DNA of 64,000 bases, from positions 3,100,001-3,164,000 of the forward strand of contig NZ_CP032382.1 of the NCBI RefSeq assembly GCF_003589925.1. Reading direction: 5' to 3'. Source of the DNA: Chryseolinea soli (lineage in GTDB: Bacteria > Bacteroidota > Bacteroidia > Cytophagales > Cyclobacteriaceae). A model generated the notes under the pieces. The model ran no database searches. It worked only from the letters and a program-made list of their open reading frames with translations, and had not been told where the DNA came from. The translations under genes and the position numbers were made by a program. Numbering within the stretch: the stretch's first letter is position 1; every line of letters begins with the position of its first letter. Positions 1 to 7,368 of this stretch are shown piece by piece.

Positions 1-83
1 GAGTTATAAACTAAGATCATAACTCGTGCGCATAGCCCTGGAGGGATATAATGTTTGAACGTTCATTAGCCTCAACAACTTTC

Positions 84-413
84 CTATACCCGGAACACGG
101 CAATCAAACTCGCCAATACGGTCAGGGCCATCAGGGTCCGGTAAATATTCTTGGGTAAGGCCTTGCCGCTGTAGATCCCGCAAAATGTTGAGATGACCAC
201 GAAGAGCGCGGATTTTGGAATGACCTTGTAAAGATTCACCTGTGGGTATTTTAACACGACCAGAAAGATCCCGGTAACTAAAATGGCGACCCCTAAAAAG
301 ATCGTGTGTTTATGGAGTTGTTTTTCGGGCATGGGAAACAGGACAACCAATTGACCAAGAAAAAACAGGAAGGCGACGAAGTGCACGATCAGCACGATGT
401 TGAAGAGTGTCAT
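84..413 (-). CDS. Small four-helix membrane protein, unknown function
   Basis: A 109-residue, almost wholly hydrophobic protein with four apparent membrane segments (about residues 1-26, 38-58, 65-84 and 88-109) separated by short polar turns. An open frame continues upstream to 533, but the ATG at 413 starts directly with the first helix and overlaps the stop of the upstream gene in an ATGA arrangement, so it is preferred. That overlap suggests translational coupling to the DUF4267-like gene. I do not recognise the family. It is the last gene of a minus-strand run of five genes that begins with a DUF2798 protein and two Crp/Fnr regulators. A role in the cytoplasmic membrane is inferred from hydrophobicity only. 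Confidence 0.65.
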   Translation of the reverse strand: MTLFNIVLIVHFVAFLFFLGQLVVLFPMPEKQLHKHTIFLGVAILVTGIFLVVLKYPQVNLYKVIPKSALFVVISTFCGIYSGKALPKNIYRTLMALTVLASLIAVFRV

Positions 414-808
414 GGGTTTGCTTTTTTGAAGTGGGTGAGATAGTATGCTCCGCAGGCCAGGCAGATGATCACGGCGGTCAGGTGTGGATATAAGTGGCTG
501 GTTGTATAACCTGGCTGCGATAGAACAATACAAAAGTCAGCCGCGGGGATAATGGCCCCGGGCAGCAAGACCAGCCCCAGGGTGCGCCACTCCTTTTGCC
601 ACAGCAGGATGAGAATAATTAATCCGAAGAAAAAATCCCGTGCTCCTTTGATGTACTGAAAAGAGAAATCGCCATGGGTTAAGGTGTTGATGCCAAAGTC
701 TGTTTCGGCGCCAAGGGGATCGAGGAAGAATCTCAGGCCAATGCATAAGAGACCGATACCAGAGAGGATGCTGATCCAGAAGATTGTTTGTTTTGCGATG
801 TGTTTCAT
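410..808 (-). CDS. DUF4267-like membrane protein
   Basis: A 132-residue protein with four likely membrane segments. The pattern FLDPLGAE, then YIKGARDFFFGLIILILL, then LLPGAIIPAADFCIVL is what I associate with the DUF4267 family, integral membrane proteins of unknown function often found next to regulators. The frame opens upstream at 841, but the ATG at 808 (MKHIAKQ) places a short basic n-region in front of the first helix and is taken as the start. Its stop overlaps the ATG of the next membrane gene. The upstream neighbour is a Crp/Fnr-type regulator 71 nt away on the same strand, so regulation by that protein is plausible but not shown. Confidence 0.65.
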   Translation of the reverse strand: MKHIAKQTIFWISILSGIGLLCIGLRFFLDPLGAETDFGINTLTHGDFSFQYIKGARDFFFGLIILILLWQKEWRTLGLVLLPGAIIPAADFCIVLSQPGYTTSHLYPHLTAVIICLACGAYYLTHFKKANP

Positions 809-879
809 GGGTGATGAATGTTTTGTTGATACAAAATTCATCGCTGCGCAACGGATTCTGATGCACCCAGGTTAATAAA

Positions 880-1455
880 TCAAGAGACCGATAATCTTTT
901 CCGGATGCGGCTGAGGGATTGTGGTTTCACGCCCACGTAGGAGGCTATATAATATTGAGACAACCGCTGCTGCAAATCGGGGTGCTGCTGGATGAATTTT
1001 TCGTAGCGGAATTCCGGGGAATCGGTGTAGAAGGAATTTCGCTCTTTCAGGGTTTGTATGAAAACCTGTTCGATGACAAGCCGTCCAAAGCGCTCGCCTT
1101 CCTTTATTTCGGTGTAAAACTGCGGCAAATCATTTCGCGAGATGACCCGCAAGACGCAATCTTCCAGGGCCTGGATGATCTGCTGCGAGGGTGTTTGTGG
1201 TACGAAGCTCTCATAGTTGGAAACAAAGTCATTTTCCTTGGAAAAGCCGTACGTCTTCTCTTCGCCTTCGTCGTTGATGTAATAGCGCATGATGCCTTTT
1301 GTTATAAAGCCAACGTGTTTGCACGTTTCGCCCTCGGCCAGAAAGAAGTCTCCCTTCTTGTAGTTTTTCTCTTTAAAAAGATCTTGTACCAGCTTCTTTT
1401 CCGTTGAAGTAAGCGTGATCAATTGTGTTATGAATTGAATAAGGTCAGCCGCCAT
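880..1455 (-). CDS. Crp/Fnr family transcriptional regulator (copy 1)
   Basis: A 191-residue protein with the usual two-domain build: an N-terminal cyclic-nucleotide-binding-like beta barrel (about residues 20-115, with the pattern YKKGDFFLAEGETCKHVGFI) and a C-terminal helix-turn-helix (about 160-190, ending IASYVGVKPQSLSRIRKRL). The barrel lacks the classic cAMP-phosphate-binding arginine motif of E. coli Crp, as is usual in the large Bacteroidota group of these regulators, so the ligand is unknown. It lies 47 nt downstream of a second Crp/Fnr gene and upstream of two small membrane proteins, all on the minus strand, and is probably co-transcribed with them. Confidence 0.85.
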   Translation of the reverse strand: MAADLIQFITQLITLTSTEKKLVQDLFKEKNYKKGDFFLAEGETCKHVGFITKGIMRYYINDEGEEKTYGFSKENDFVSNYESFVPQTPSQQIIQALEDCVLRVISRNDLPQFYTEIKEGERFGRLVIEQVFIQTLKERNSFYTDSPEFRYEKFIQQHPDLQQRLSQYYIASYVGVKPQSLSRIRKRLSVS

Positions 1456-1502
1456 AGAAGATATTTATTGGATTTGATATTCGCAGGGAAACGCTTGACA
1501 AA

Positions 1503-2072
1503 TTAACGTTTTGATTTAAGCCTGCTCAATGTCTCCTGTGAAATATTCAGGTAAGTTGCCACGACCTTGTTTGGTAAACGCTGGACAATTTTTGGATGGG
1601 TGTCCAGCAGTTGCTTATAACGGTCCGTCGCATCAAGGGTAAGGAACGACATCAGCCTGTTGGTGTTATTTACGTAGGCGTTTTCTAAATAATGCCGGTA
1701 GAACTTTTCCCATGAAGGAATGATCTCCAGCAAATGGTAAAAGTCTTTGTGCGAAATGTAAAGGAGGTTTGTAGGTTCCAATGCCTGGATGAATTCCAAA
1801 GAAGGCTCATTTGAAATGAAGCTGCAGAGTGCCGTCGCGAAATTATTTTCAAAGGCTATATAGCGCGTGGCCTCCTGTCCGTCTTCCGTGATGAAAAATA
1901 TGCGTAAACAACCCTTGCCAACGAAAAAGGTTCGTTGGCTGGTTTGTCCCCGAATGACTAATAGTTCGTTTTTTTCAACTTCCAGGGGCTCGAAATAAGA
2001 AAGAATTTTCTCCAGTTCGTCGTCTGTGACCGTTATAATTCCTTTGATGTAGTTGGCGAGTTCTTCTTGCAT
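1503..2072 (-). CDS. Crp/Fnr family transcriptional regulator (copy 2)
   Basis: A 189-residue protein of the same architecture as its neighbour: cNMP-binding-like barrel (about residues 20-115) and a C-terminal helix-turn-helix ending VVATYLNISQETLSRLKSK. It is clearly a paralogue rather than a recent duplicate, because the two proteins share the fold and the SRL/SRIR ending but little continuous identity. It starts 44 nt after a DUF2798 gene and precedes copy 1 by 47 nt. In this family such genes often control a small number of adjacent membrane or detoxification genes; the ligand cannot be told from sequence. Confidence 0.85.
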   Translation of the reverse strand: MQEELANYIKGIITVTDDELEKILSYFEPLEVEKNELLVIRGQTSQRTFFVGKGCLRIFFITEDGQEATRYIAFENNFATALCSFISNEPSLEFIQALEPTNLLYISHKDFYHLLEIIPSWEKFYRHYLENAYVNNTNRLMSFLTLDATDRYKQLLDTHPKIVQRLPNKVVATYLNISQETLSRLKSKR

Positions 2073-2116
2073 GGCAGACGTGGGTAAACCACAAATTTAC
2101 AAAACCCGAACGTTTG

Positions 2117-2341
2117 TTAAGATTTGGTAGTGATCTTCTCAGCCAATTTTCGTGCGCGCGGAATGATGATGAATGCGGAGAGATAGGCCACGGGAAGCAT
2201 AACGCTCCAGGCGTTCAGGAATTTGAGAAACCACGCTTCTCCAAAGCCATAGTTTCGCATGAGCCCAACAAAGGCCATAATTAACGTCATCGGAATCACA
2301 ACAAGCAATGTGTTGATGTACTTAAAATACTTTTTGTTCAT
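2117..2341 (-). CDS. DUF2798 family small membrane protein
   Basis: A 74-residue protein with two membrane helices (about residues 10-29 and 42-62). The pattern INTLLVVIPMTLIMAFVG, then FLKFLNAWSVMLPVAYLSA, then a basic tail is typical of DUF2798 proteins, which have no assigned function. It is the first gene of the minus-strand run that includes two Crp/Fnr regulators. It is divergent from a third Crp/Fnr gene across a 192-bp gap, so that gap must hold both promoters. Confidence 0.75.
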   Translation of the reverse strand: MNKKYFKYINTLLVVIPMTLIMAFVGLMRNYGFGEAWFLKFLNAWSVMLPVAYLSAFIIIPRARKLAEKITTKS

Positions 2342-2533
2342 TTAGATTTTTTGTTTAATGTTTAGTTGATGATACAAAAATGCCTGGCTAAAAAGATATT
2401 AGCTTTGATGTAGGTCAAAAAATAGAGAAGTCAGGAAATAAAGTGAGGTGCCGTCCGTATATGACTTTAACTTTTTATATTTTAGAGGAGTAACCGGACG
2501 ATCTTCGGTTCTACATTTCAACCGTATTCATAA

Positions 2534-3136
2534 ATGAGCTCGAAAGCAGACACAGCGTCCATCCAACCGTTACTCGATTACTTCGATGATATCTTGCCCC
2601 TTACGCCTGAGGAGAAACAACTCGTTGTGACAAAATTTCATCCACACCTTTATTTGAAAAAGCAATACGCGTTGCAGCACGGCGATGTTTGCCAGTATTT
2701 TAACTTTATCGTTCGGGGATGCCTGCGGCTCTATCAGGTGGACAACGAGGGGGCTGTGCACATTCTTCAATTCGCCACGGAGAATCACTGGATCCTCGAC
2801 CTGGCAAGCTTTCATAAGGGCCTGCCGTCAAAGCTCGATATCGACGCGTTGGAGGAAACGGTGGTGCTCCGCATTACGCGCAACGATTTGATCGATCTCT
2901 ACTTACACGGCCAGCAGTTCAATCGCATCTTCCGGGTGTTGCTGGAAAATAGCTTTATGCATCAGCAGGAGCGATTGTCTCAACTCTTCAGCTCGACAGC
3001 AGAAGAGCGATACCAGTCTTTTCTGGAAACCTATCCGCATCTTCTCACACGCCTCTCGCAGGTGCAAATTGCGTCCTATCTGGGCGTTACACCCGAATTC
3101 CTGAGTCGTATCCGGAGCAAAATGGCGAAGGGGTAG
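2534..3136 (+). CDS. Crp/Fnr family transcriptional regulator (copy 3)
   Basis: A 200-residue protein with an N-terminal cNMP-binding-like barrel (about residues 25-125) and a C-terminal helix-turn-helix (VQIASYLGVTPEFLSRIRSK). It is the third such regulator within 2.3 kb and is transcribed away from the other two. A TATATTTT box at 2476-2483 is one base off the Bacteroidota -7 consensus TAnnTTTG and could be its promoter. Downstream, before the next gene, lie three 23-bp repeats that could be binding sites for this or one of the sister proteins. The function of the regulon is not visible. Confidence 0.85.
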   Translation: MSSKADTASIQPLLDYFDDILPLTPEEKQLVVTKFHPHLYLKKQYALQHGDVCQYFNFIVRGCLRLYQVDNEGAVHILQFATENHWILDLASFHKGLPSKLDIDALEETVVLRITRNDLIDLYLHGQQFNRIFRVLLENSFMHQQERLSQLFSSTAEERYQSFLETYPHLLTRLSQVQIASYLGVTPEFLSRIRSKMAKG

Positions 3137-3147
3137 GCGAAGCGGGG

Positions 3148-3211
3148 TTAAACTAGATCAATACTTTTTCTTAAACCAGGTCAATACGCTTTCTTAAACT
3201 TGATCATTGGG
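3148..3211 (+). repeat. Three imperfect 23-bp direct repeats
   Basis: Three units begin with TTAAAC at 3148, 3171 and 3194, an exact 23-bp period. Units 1 and 2 match at 18-19 of 23 positions and both contain GTCAATAC or ATCAATAC; unit 3 keeps TTAAACTTGATCA. GATCAA and TTGATC resemble half-sites bound by Crp/Fnr-type proteins. The array lies just downstream of Crp/Fnr copy 3 and about 70 bp upstream of the dinucleotide-binding reductase gene. Operator function is inferred. Confidence 0.6.
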
Positions 3212-3282
3212 TGGCGCCGTGAGGTGTTGTTGTTTTGTATCGTCAACAACAAACTATCTCACTTTACTAAAATTTTAAAATT

Positions 3283-3936
3283 ATGTCAACCAACAAATCA
3301 AAAATTGCAGTCATTGGCCTGGGGAACATTGGCAAAGTAGTGGCAACCAACCTGGTCAAAGGCAACCGGCCGGTTATTGTCGCCAGCAGGAAGATCGAAG
3401 AGGCGAAGTCATTTGCCCAGCACGTTGGAAGTTTAGCAACGGCATTGGAAGTCTCCGATGCGATAAAGGAGGCAGACATGGTTGTGCTGTCCGTGCCGTT
3501 TGGCACCATCAAGGAATTGGTGAGCAAGCGGGCTGCCGAGTTTAAAGGGAAGATCATTATCGATCCCTCGAATCCCATTGCACCAGACGGTAATGGAGGA
3601 TTCAAGAAGATCGTCGGTGAAAACGAGTCTGCGGGGGAGATCATCGCGGGATTGCTGCCGTCGGGTGCAAAGCTGGTGAAAGCATTCGGCACGCTCAGCG
3701 CCGGCTCGTTGTCGGGCGCCGCCAGGAGAAAGCTCGATGCGGCTGTGTTGTTCTATGCCGCGGATGATGCCAGCGTTAATGACAAGATCGAAGAATTGAT
3801 AAAAGACAGTGGCTTTGATCCCGTGCGTGTTGGGGGTATCGATCAGTCCATCCGCATCGAGGTTTTTGGCGATCTCCATGAATTCGGGGCCCTCGGTAAA
3901 GTTGCTACGCTGGCCGAAGTGGAGGCAAAAGTCTAA
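3283..3936 (+). CDS. NADP-dependent F420 reductase-like dinucleotide-binding protein
   Basis: A 217-residue cytoplasmic protein. It opens with a Rossmann nucleotide-binding loop (IAVIGLGNIGKVVATNLV, residues 8-25) and carries VVLSVPFGTIKEL, then IIDPSNP and GAKLVKAFGTLSAG, the order seen in COG2085 predicted dinucleotide-binding enzymes (F420H2:NADP oxidoreductase-like). Bacteroidota are not known to use coenzyme F420, so the true acceptor is probably a different small molecule and the name is structural only. A SnoaL-like gene follows 65 nt later and a secreted protein after that, probably in one transcript. The upstream region carries three 23-bp repeats that may regulate it. Confidence 0.8.
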   Translation: MSTNKSKIAVIGLGNIGKVVATNLVKGNRPVIVASRKIEEAKSFAQHVGSLATALEVSDAIKEADMVVLSVPFGTIKELVSKRAAEFKGKIIIDPSNPIAPDGNGGFKKIVGENESAGEIIAGLLPSGAKLVKAFGTLSAGSLSGAARRKLDAAVLFYAADDASVNDKIEELIKDSGFDPVRVGGIDQSIRIEVFGDLHEFGALGKVATLAEVEAKV

Positions 3937-4001
3937 AAATGCCTGAGCTTCATTAAGGAGCAAGCGTAGTTTGTATAGTCAAGAAAATAAAAGCTTAGAC
4001 G

Positions 4002-4421
4002 ATGATGTCAACGGAAAAAAATAGAATGGTCATGAACCGCTTTGTCGAGTTCATCAACACGGCCGACGAAAAATTGGCGCAGGAACTTATTGGCTTGGAT
4101 GCAAAATTTTATGTCCCTGGACGCCCTGAACCTGTGCAAGGTCCCGCAGGATATCTGGCCATCATTGGCATGATGCGAAGTGGTTTCCCGGATATTCAAT
4201 GGACGCTGGAAGAGACCATTGTCGAGGATGATAAAGTTGCCGCCCGTTTTATGATGCGCGGTACACACGATGGATCTTTTTTTGGCATCCCGCCAACCGG
4301 GAAATCAATTGCCGTGCAGGCGATGAACTTCTATCGTCTTTCGGATGGAAAGTTTATGGAAGAGTATGGCATGCCGGACAGGATGGGCTTGATGCAACAG
4401 ATCGGCGGCATGCCGGTTTAA
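4002..4421 (+). CDS. SnoaL-like / ester cyclase family protein
   Basis: A 139-residue single-domain protein of the NTF2-like superfamily. The signature run is NRFVEFINTADEKLAQELIG, then FYVPGRPEPVQGPAGY, then MMRSGFPDIQWTLEETI and RFMMRGTHDGSFFGIPPTGKSI, which is characteristic of SnoaL-like polyketide cyclase/ester cyclase proteins. These form cone-shaped alpha+beta barrels; their reactions in non-actinobacterial genomes are mostly unknown. Two in-frame ATGs stand at 4002 and 4005. It sits between a dinucleotide-binding reductase and a secreted protein that follows after only 12 nt, so the three are likely one operon. Confidence 0.8.
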   Translation: MMSTEKNRMVMNRFVEFINTADEKLAQELIGLDAKFYVPGRPEPVQGPAGYLAIIGMMRSGFPDIQWTLEETIVEDDKVAARFMMRGTHDGSFFGIPPTGKSIAVQAMNFYRLSDGKFMEEYGMPDRMGLMQQIGGMPV

Positions 4422-4433
4422 AATTCTACTGAT

Positions 4434-5111
4434 ATGAAATCGAAAGTGTCCATGCTAACCTTTCTGGTTTGCTGTTGCGCGCTCTGCTCCATTCGGCTGA
4501 GCGCGCAAGCTTTCCAGTTTGCAAAAGACAAATTAGTTGCCGTCCATGTAGCGATGTCGGTTGAGACCTTGAAGGGCAAACGTGTTGTGCGGGTGGCGAA
4601 GGATTCGGCGGTCAAAGAAGTTGATGAACCTACGTTTGTTAAATTGAAAGGGGTGGAGTTCAAAGACGGCACGATCGAGGTCAGGGTACTCAGTAAACTC
4701 CAACCTGCAGCCCCTGAGCTTGCGCGCGGATTCATCGGTGTGGCGTTTAGAATCAATGAGGATAATTCAAAATTTGAATGCATCTATATTCGCCCGGCGA
4801 ATGGAAGAGATAGCAACCAGGTGAGGAGAAATCATGCCATCCAATACTTCTCTTATCCCGACTATAAGTTTAACCGGCTTCGAAAGGAAGCTCCGGAGCA
4901 ATATGAGTCCTATGCGGACATGGGACTGAATGAATGGATCAAAATGAAGATTGTTGTGAAGGGCCAGCAAGCCAAACTTTTCCTGAACGAAAACCGGGAG
5001 CCCTCACTCATCGTCAACGACCTCAAGCAGGATGCTGAGCCAGGGGCAATCGGTTTGTGGGTCGATGTCGGTACGGACGGACTTTTCTCTGATGTTAGCA
5101 TTACAAGATAG
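4434..5111 (+). CDS. Secreted jelly-roll-like protein (DUF1080/LamG-like fold suspected)
   Basis: A 225-residue protein with an N-terminal signal peptide (about residues 1-26, hydrophobic core after KSK, cleavage near LSAQA). The body shows the rhythm of concanavalin-like jelly-roll domains of the DUF1080/LamG type: FKDGTIEVRVL, GFIGVAFRI, CIYIRPANGR, NEWIKMKIVVKGQQAKLFLNE, and GAIGLWVDVGTDGLFSDVSI at the C-terminus. Members bind or hydrolyse carbohydrates, but no catalytic residues can be assigned here. It starts 12 nt after the SnoaL-like gene. Likely periplasmic or secreted; substrate unknown. Confidence 0.65.
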   Translation: MKSKVSMLTFLVCCCALCSIRLSAQAFQFAKDKLVAVHVAMSVETLKGKRVVRVAKDSAVKEVDEPTFVKLKGVEFKDGTIEVRVLSKLQPAAPELARGFIGVAFRINEDNSKFECIYIRPANGRDSNQVRRNHAIQYFSYPDYKFNRLRKEAPEQYESYADMGLNEWIKMKIVVKGQQAKLFLNENREPSLIVNDLKQDAEPGAIGLWVDVGTDGLFSDVSITR

Positions 5112-5590
5112 CAGTATAACCGTCAGCGGACGCAACCCCCGACTCCAAAGGCTCGCGGCTTTCACCCCCTAAGAATTTCCTTTGACCTTAAGAACTCCTT
5201 AAGGTTTTGGTGTTGATCCCGGTACTATTGTCAAAACAACTGTCCACTTCCTGCCGTGACCACAGAATGATCTGACTCCTATCTTGAACGTGAGATTGGG
5301 GTGTTCGGTAATCGCTGGGCCCCGGGGCTCGAACTTCCTGTGTACATAATTGTTTTGTGACCAAAGAGGCCTCAGATCATCTAAACAGCGATCGGTTCAG
5401 GCGGCATTCCGCGGGCTACTTCATAAACGAGAGCTTTTGGGGCCTCCTGAGCATTTCAAACGATTTCATAATCGTCGTCCTCACGCTGCGCTATTTTGAA
5501 AGTCGGGTTGGGGTAGAGATGATGGCAGCCATGAGGCCAAAAATCTGAAAAGAAAAGTGATGAAGTGCGTTCGTTTGCAAGTACCACACA
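5112..5590. other. Intergenic region with a weak hairpin
   Basis: About 480 bp without a convincing gene. A short stem-loop (ACCTTAA at 5185-5191 pairing with TTAAGGT at 5199-5205) stands 75 nt after the preceding stop. It is followed only by TTTGG, so it is at best a poor terminator. A 63-codon GTG-initiated frame at 5357-5548 has no recognisable features and is not called. Confidence 0.4.
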
Positions 5591-5632
5591 AATAAGTATT
5601 TGCCCGGATAGAATAAGTATTTGCCCGGATAG
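5591..5632 (+). repeat. Perfect 21-bp tandem duplication
   Basis: Bases 5591-5611 are repeated exactly at 5612-5632. Each unit contains TATTTGCCCGGATAG and therefore a TTTG tetramer. The second copy's TTTG (5620-5623) lies 20 bp in front of a TAAGTTTG box, so the duplication repeats a candidate -33 promoter element of the downstream small secreted protein gene. Confidence 0.9.
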
Positions 5633-5651
5633 ACAACTTTATATAAGTTTG
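5620..5651 (+). promoter_or_regulatory. Bacteroidota-type promoter, TTTG-N20-TAAGTTTG
   Basis: TTTG at 5620-5623 and TAAGTTTG at 5644-5651 match the Bacteroidota primary sigma consensus (TTTG around -33, TAnnTTTG around -7) with a 20-bp spacer. The -7 box ends only seven bases before the ATG at 5659, so a transcript from it would be leaderless or nearly so. The assignment rests on the consensus alone. Confidence 0.5.
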
Positions 5652-5658
5652 CGGTTTG

Positions 5659-6084
5659 ATGAAAAAGGTCATCGTTAAGTTTTTTCTTTGCTTGTGTGTC
5701 CTTTTGGCGGGGGGATACAGTCAGTTGCACGCTCATGCGTATAATGACTGTGTTTGCTTCTCGCCATTAAAGGTGACTAAAAAGTCGGAAGAGGCTAACT
5801 TTTGCCCTGTTCAACGTCGCCACGCCACCTGTATCATCCAGTCGGCTTCCTCCGGCAAGGAGAACCCGGTCTATCGAATGGAAGTCGCCGAAAAGGAAGC
5901 TGAGGAGTATGAATCGGCCTCTTCCAAGAAACACCAGGAAATCAGTAATTACTTCACCACGCACTTTGATGCCCAGGTTGCCGGAGATCTTTTCGGTGAC
6001 ATAAACAGTTTGCCATTTTGCAGACAATTTTCGCACATCTCCTTCCTTAGGAGTTATCTCGTCCTTCAGGTTTTCCGGATCTGA
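5659..6084 (+). CDS. Small secreted protein, unknown function
   Basis: A 141-residue protein with a clear signal peptide (KKVIVKFFLCLCVLLAGG, cleavage likely after LHAHA). The mature part is rich in charged residues and contains four cysteines in its first half (YNDCVCF, NFCPV, ATCII), but no domain I recognise. The TTG three bases upstream is not needed; ATG at 5659 is used. It stands 170 bp upstream of the RND efflux operon in the same direction and has an almost perfect promoter just before the start. It could be an envelope stress or metal-binding accessory to the efflux system, but that is guesswork from position. Confidence 0.55.
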   Translation: MKKVIVKFFLCLCVLLAGGYSQLHAHAYNDCVCFSPLKVTKKSEEANFCPVQRRHATCIIQSASSGKENPVYRMEVAEKEAEEYESASSKKHQEISNYFTTHFDAQVAGDLFGDINSLPFCRQFSHISFLRSYLVLQVFRI

Positions 6085-6254
6085 TTCAGCATTCGCGGGG
6101 GCAATTTTCAGATTGCCGAACCGCCCCATCGGTGTTTTATTGCTTGTCATCCCCAGGGCATAATGCCAAACAGGATGTCGGGTTTATCGGGTTACACACT
6201 GTCCACAAAAAAATCATCAACAAAAAAAACATATCGCTTTAAAAGCAGATCATT

Positions 6255-7343
6255 ATGCTGAGAGTACCCATGTTCATGTTTGTAGGCTTGGTTGCCTTGT
6301 TGTGCCAAACCAGCTGTCATTCTAAAAAGGAAGAATCACAGGAAGAAACAAAATTTTTAATCACCAGTCCGTTAAGAAAAGACACCTTGGTGGTCCGTCA
6401 GTATGTATGCCAGATCCGCGCGATTCAGCATATAGAAATGCGGGCGTTGGAGAGGGGTTATCTGCAGAAAATTTATGTAGACGAAGGACAGCATGTGAAA
6501 GCCGGACAGCAGATGTTCCAGATCATGCCATTGCTCTATCAGGCCGAGCTACAGAAATCAGAGGCGGAAGCAAACTTCGCCCAGATCGAATATCAGAACA
6601 CCAAGCAGTTGGCCGACAGCAATGTGGTGTCGCCAAATGAATTGGCCATGTCCAAAGCGAAGCTCGACAAGGCGAAAGCAGAGCTGTCACTGTCCCAAAC
6701 CCACTTGCAATTCACACGCATCAACGCCCCGTTCAGCGGTATCATGGATCACTTCCAGGTGCGGCTCGGAAGTCTTGTGGATGAGGGCGATTTGCTCACA
6801 ACACTGTCGGACAACAGCAAAATGTGGGTCTATTTTAATGTGCCGGAAGCCGAGTACCTGGACTATAAAATGAAGGCGAAGAAAGACAGCGTAATGCGCG
6901 TTCAACTGATCATGGCCAATCACCAGACCTTTGATCATCCCGGCCTGGTTCAGACCATTGAAGCGGACTTTAACAATGAAACCGGAAACATCGCTTTCCG
7001 GGCAACCTTTCCCAATCCGGATGGACTGCTTCGACACGGTGAAACGGGCAATGTACAAATCAAGCGACCGCTTAAAAATGCGTTGATGATTCCTCAGAAG
7101 TCCACGTTCGAAGTGTTGGAGAAGAAATATGTCTTTGTAGTGGATAAAGACGGCGTGGTAAAATCAAGGGAAATTACCATCGCAGCAGAATTGCCACACA
7201 TTTTTGTGATTCAGAGTGGTCTGGATGAAAATGACAGGATCCTCCTGGAAGGATTGCGCCAGGTGCGTGAGAATGAGAAGATAAGCGCCACGTTCGTGAA
7301 GCCTGACTCGGTCATTTCGCATTTAGAGTTGTATGCCGAATAA
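6255..7343 (+). CDS. RND efflux periplasmic adaptor (membrane fusion protein)
   Basis: A 362-residue AcrA/MdtA-type adaptor that would bridge the inner-membrane pump and the outer-membrane channel in the periplasm. An export signal covers residues 1-21 and ends in a cysteine-containing QTSC, so a lipid anchor is possible though the lipobox is not canonical. The order is as expected: lipoyl half-motif GYLQKIYVDEGQHVKAGQQMF (about residues 68-88), a coiled-coil hairpin (about 95-140), the second lipoyl half INAPFSGIMDHFQVRLGSLVDEGDLL, then a beta-barrel and membrane-proximal domain. It is followed after 25 nt by the pump gene, completing an adaptor-pump-channel operon. Substrates are unknown. 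Confidence 0.93.
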   Translation: MLRVPMFMFVGLVALLCQTSCHSKKEESQEETKFLITSPLRKDTLVVRQYVCQIRAIQHIEMRALERGYLQKIYVDEGQHVKAGQQMFQIMPLLYQAELQKSEAEANFAQIEYQNTKQLADSNVVSPNELAMSKAKLDKAKAELSLSQTHLQFTRINAPFSGIMDHFQVRLGSLVDEGDLLTTLSDNSKMWVYFNVPEAEYLDYKMKAKKDSVMRVQLIMANHQTFDHPGLVQTIEADFNNETGNIAFRATFPNPDGLLRHGETGNVQIKRPLKNALMIPQKSTFEVLEKKYVFVVDKDGVVKSREITIAAELPHIFVIQSGLDENDRILLEGLRQVRENEKISATFVKPDSVISHLELYAE

Positions 7344-7368
7344 TCCATTATCCTAAAAAGCAGAAGAC

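Noticed and set aside
5357..5548. 63-codon GTG-started open frame
   Set aside because: No signal, domain or believable start context; treated as non-coding.
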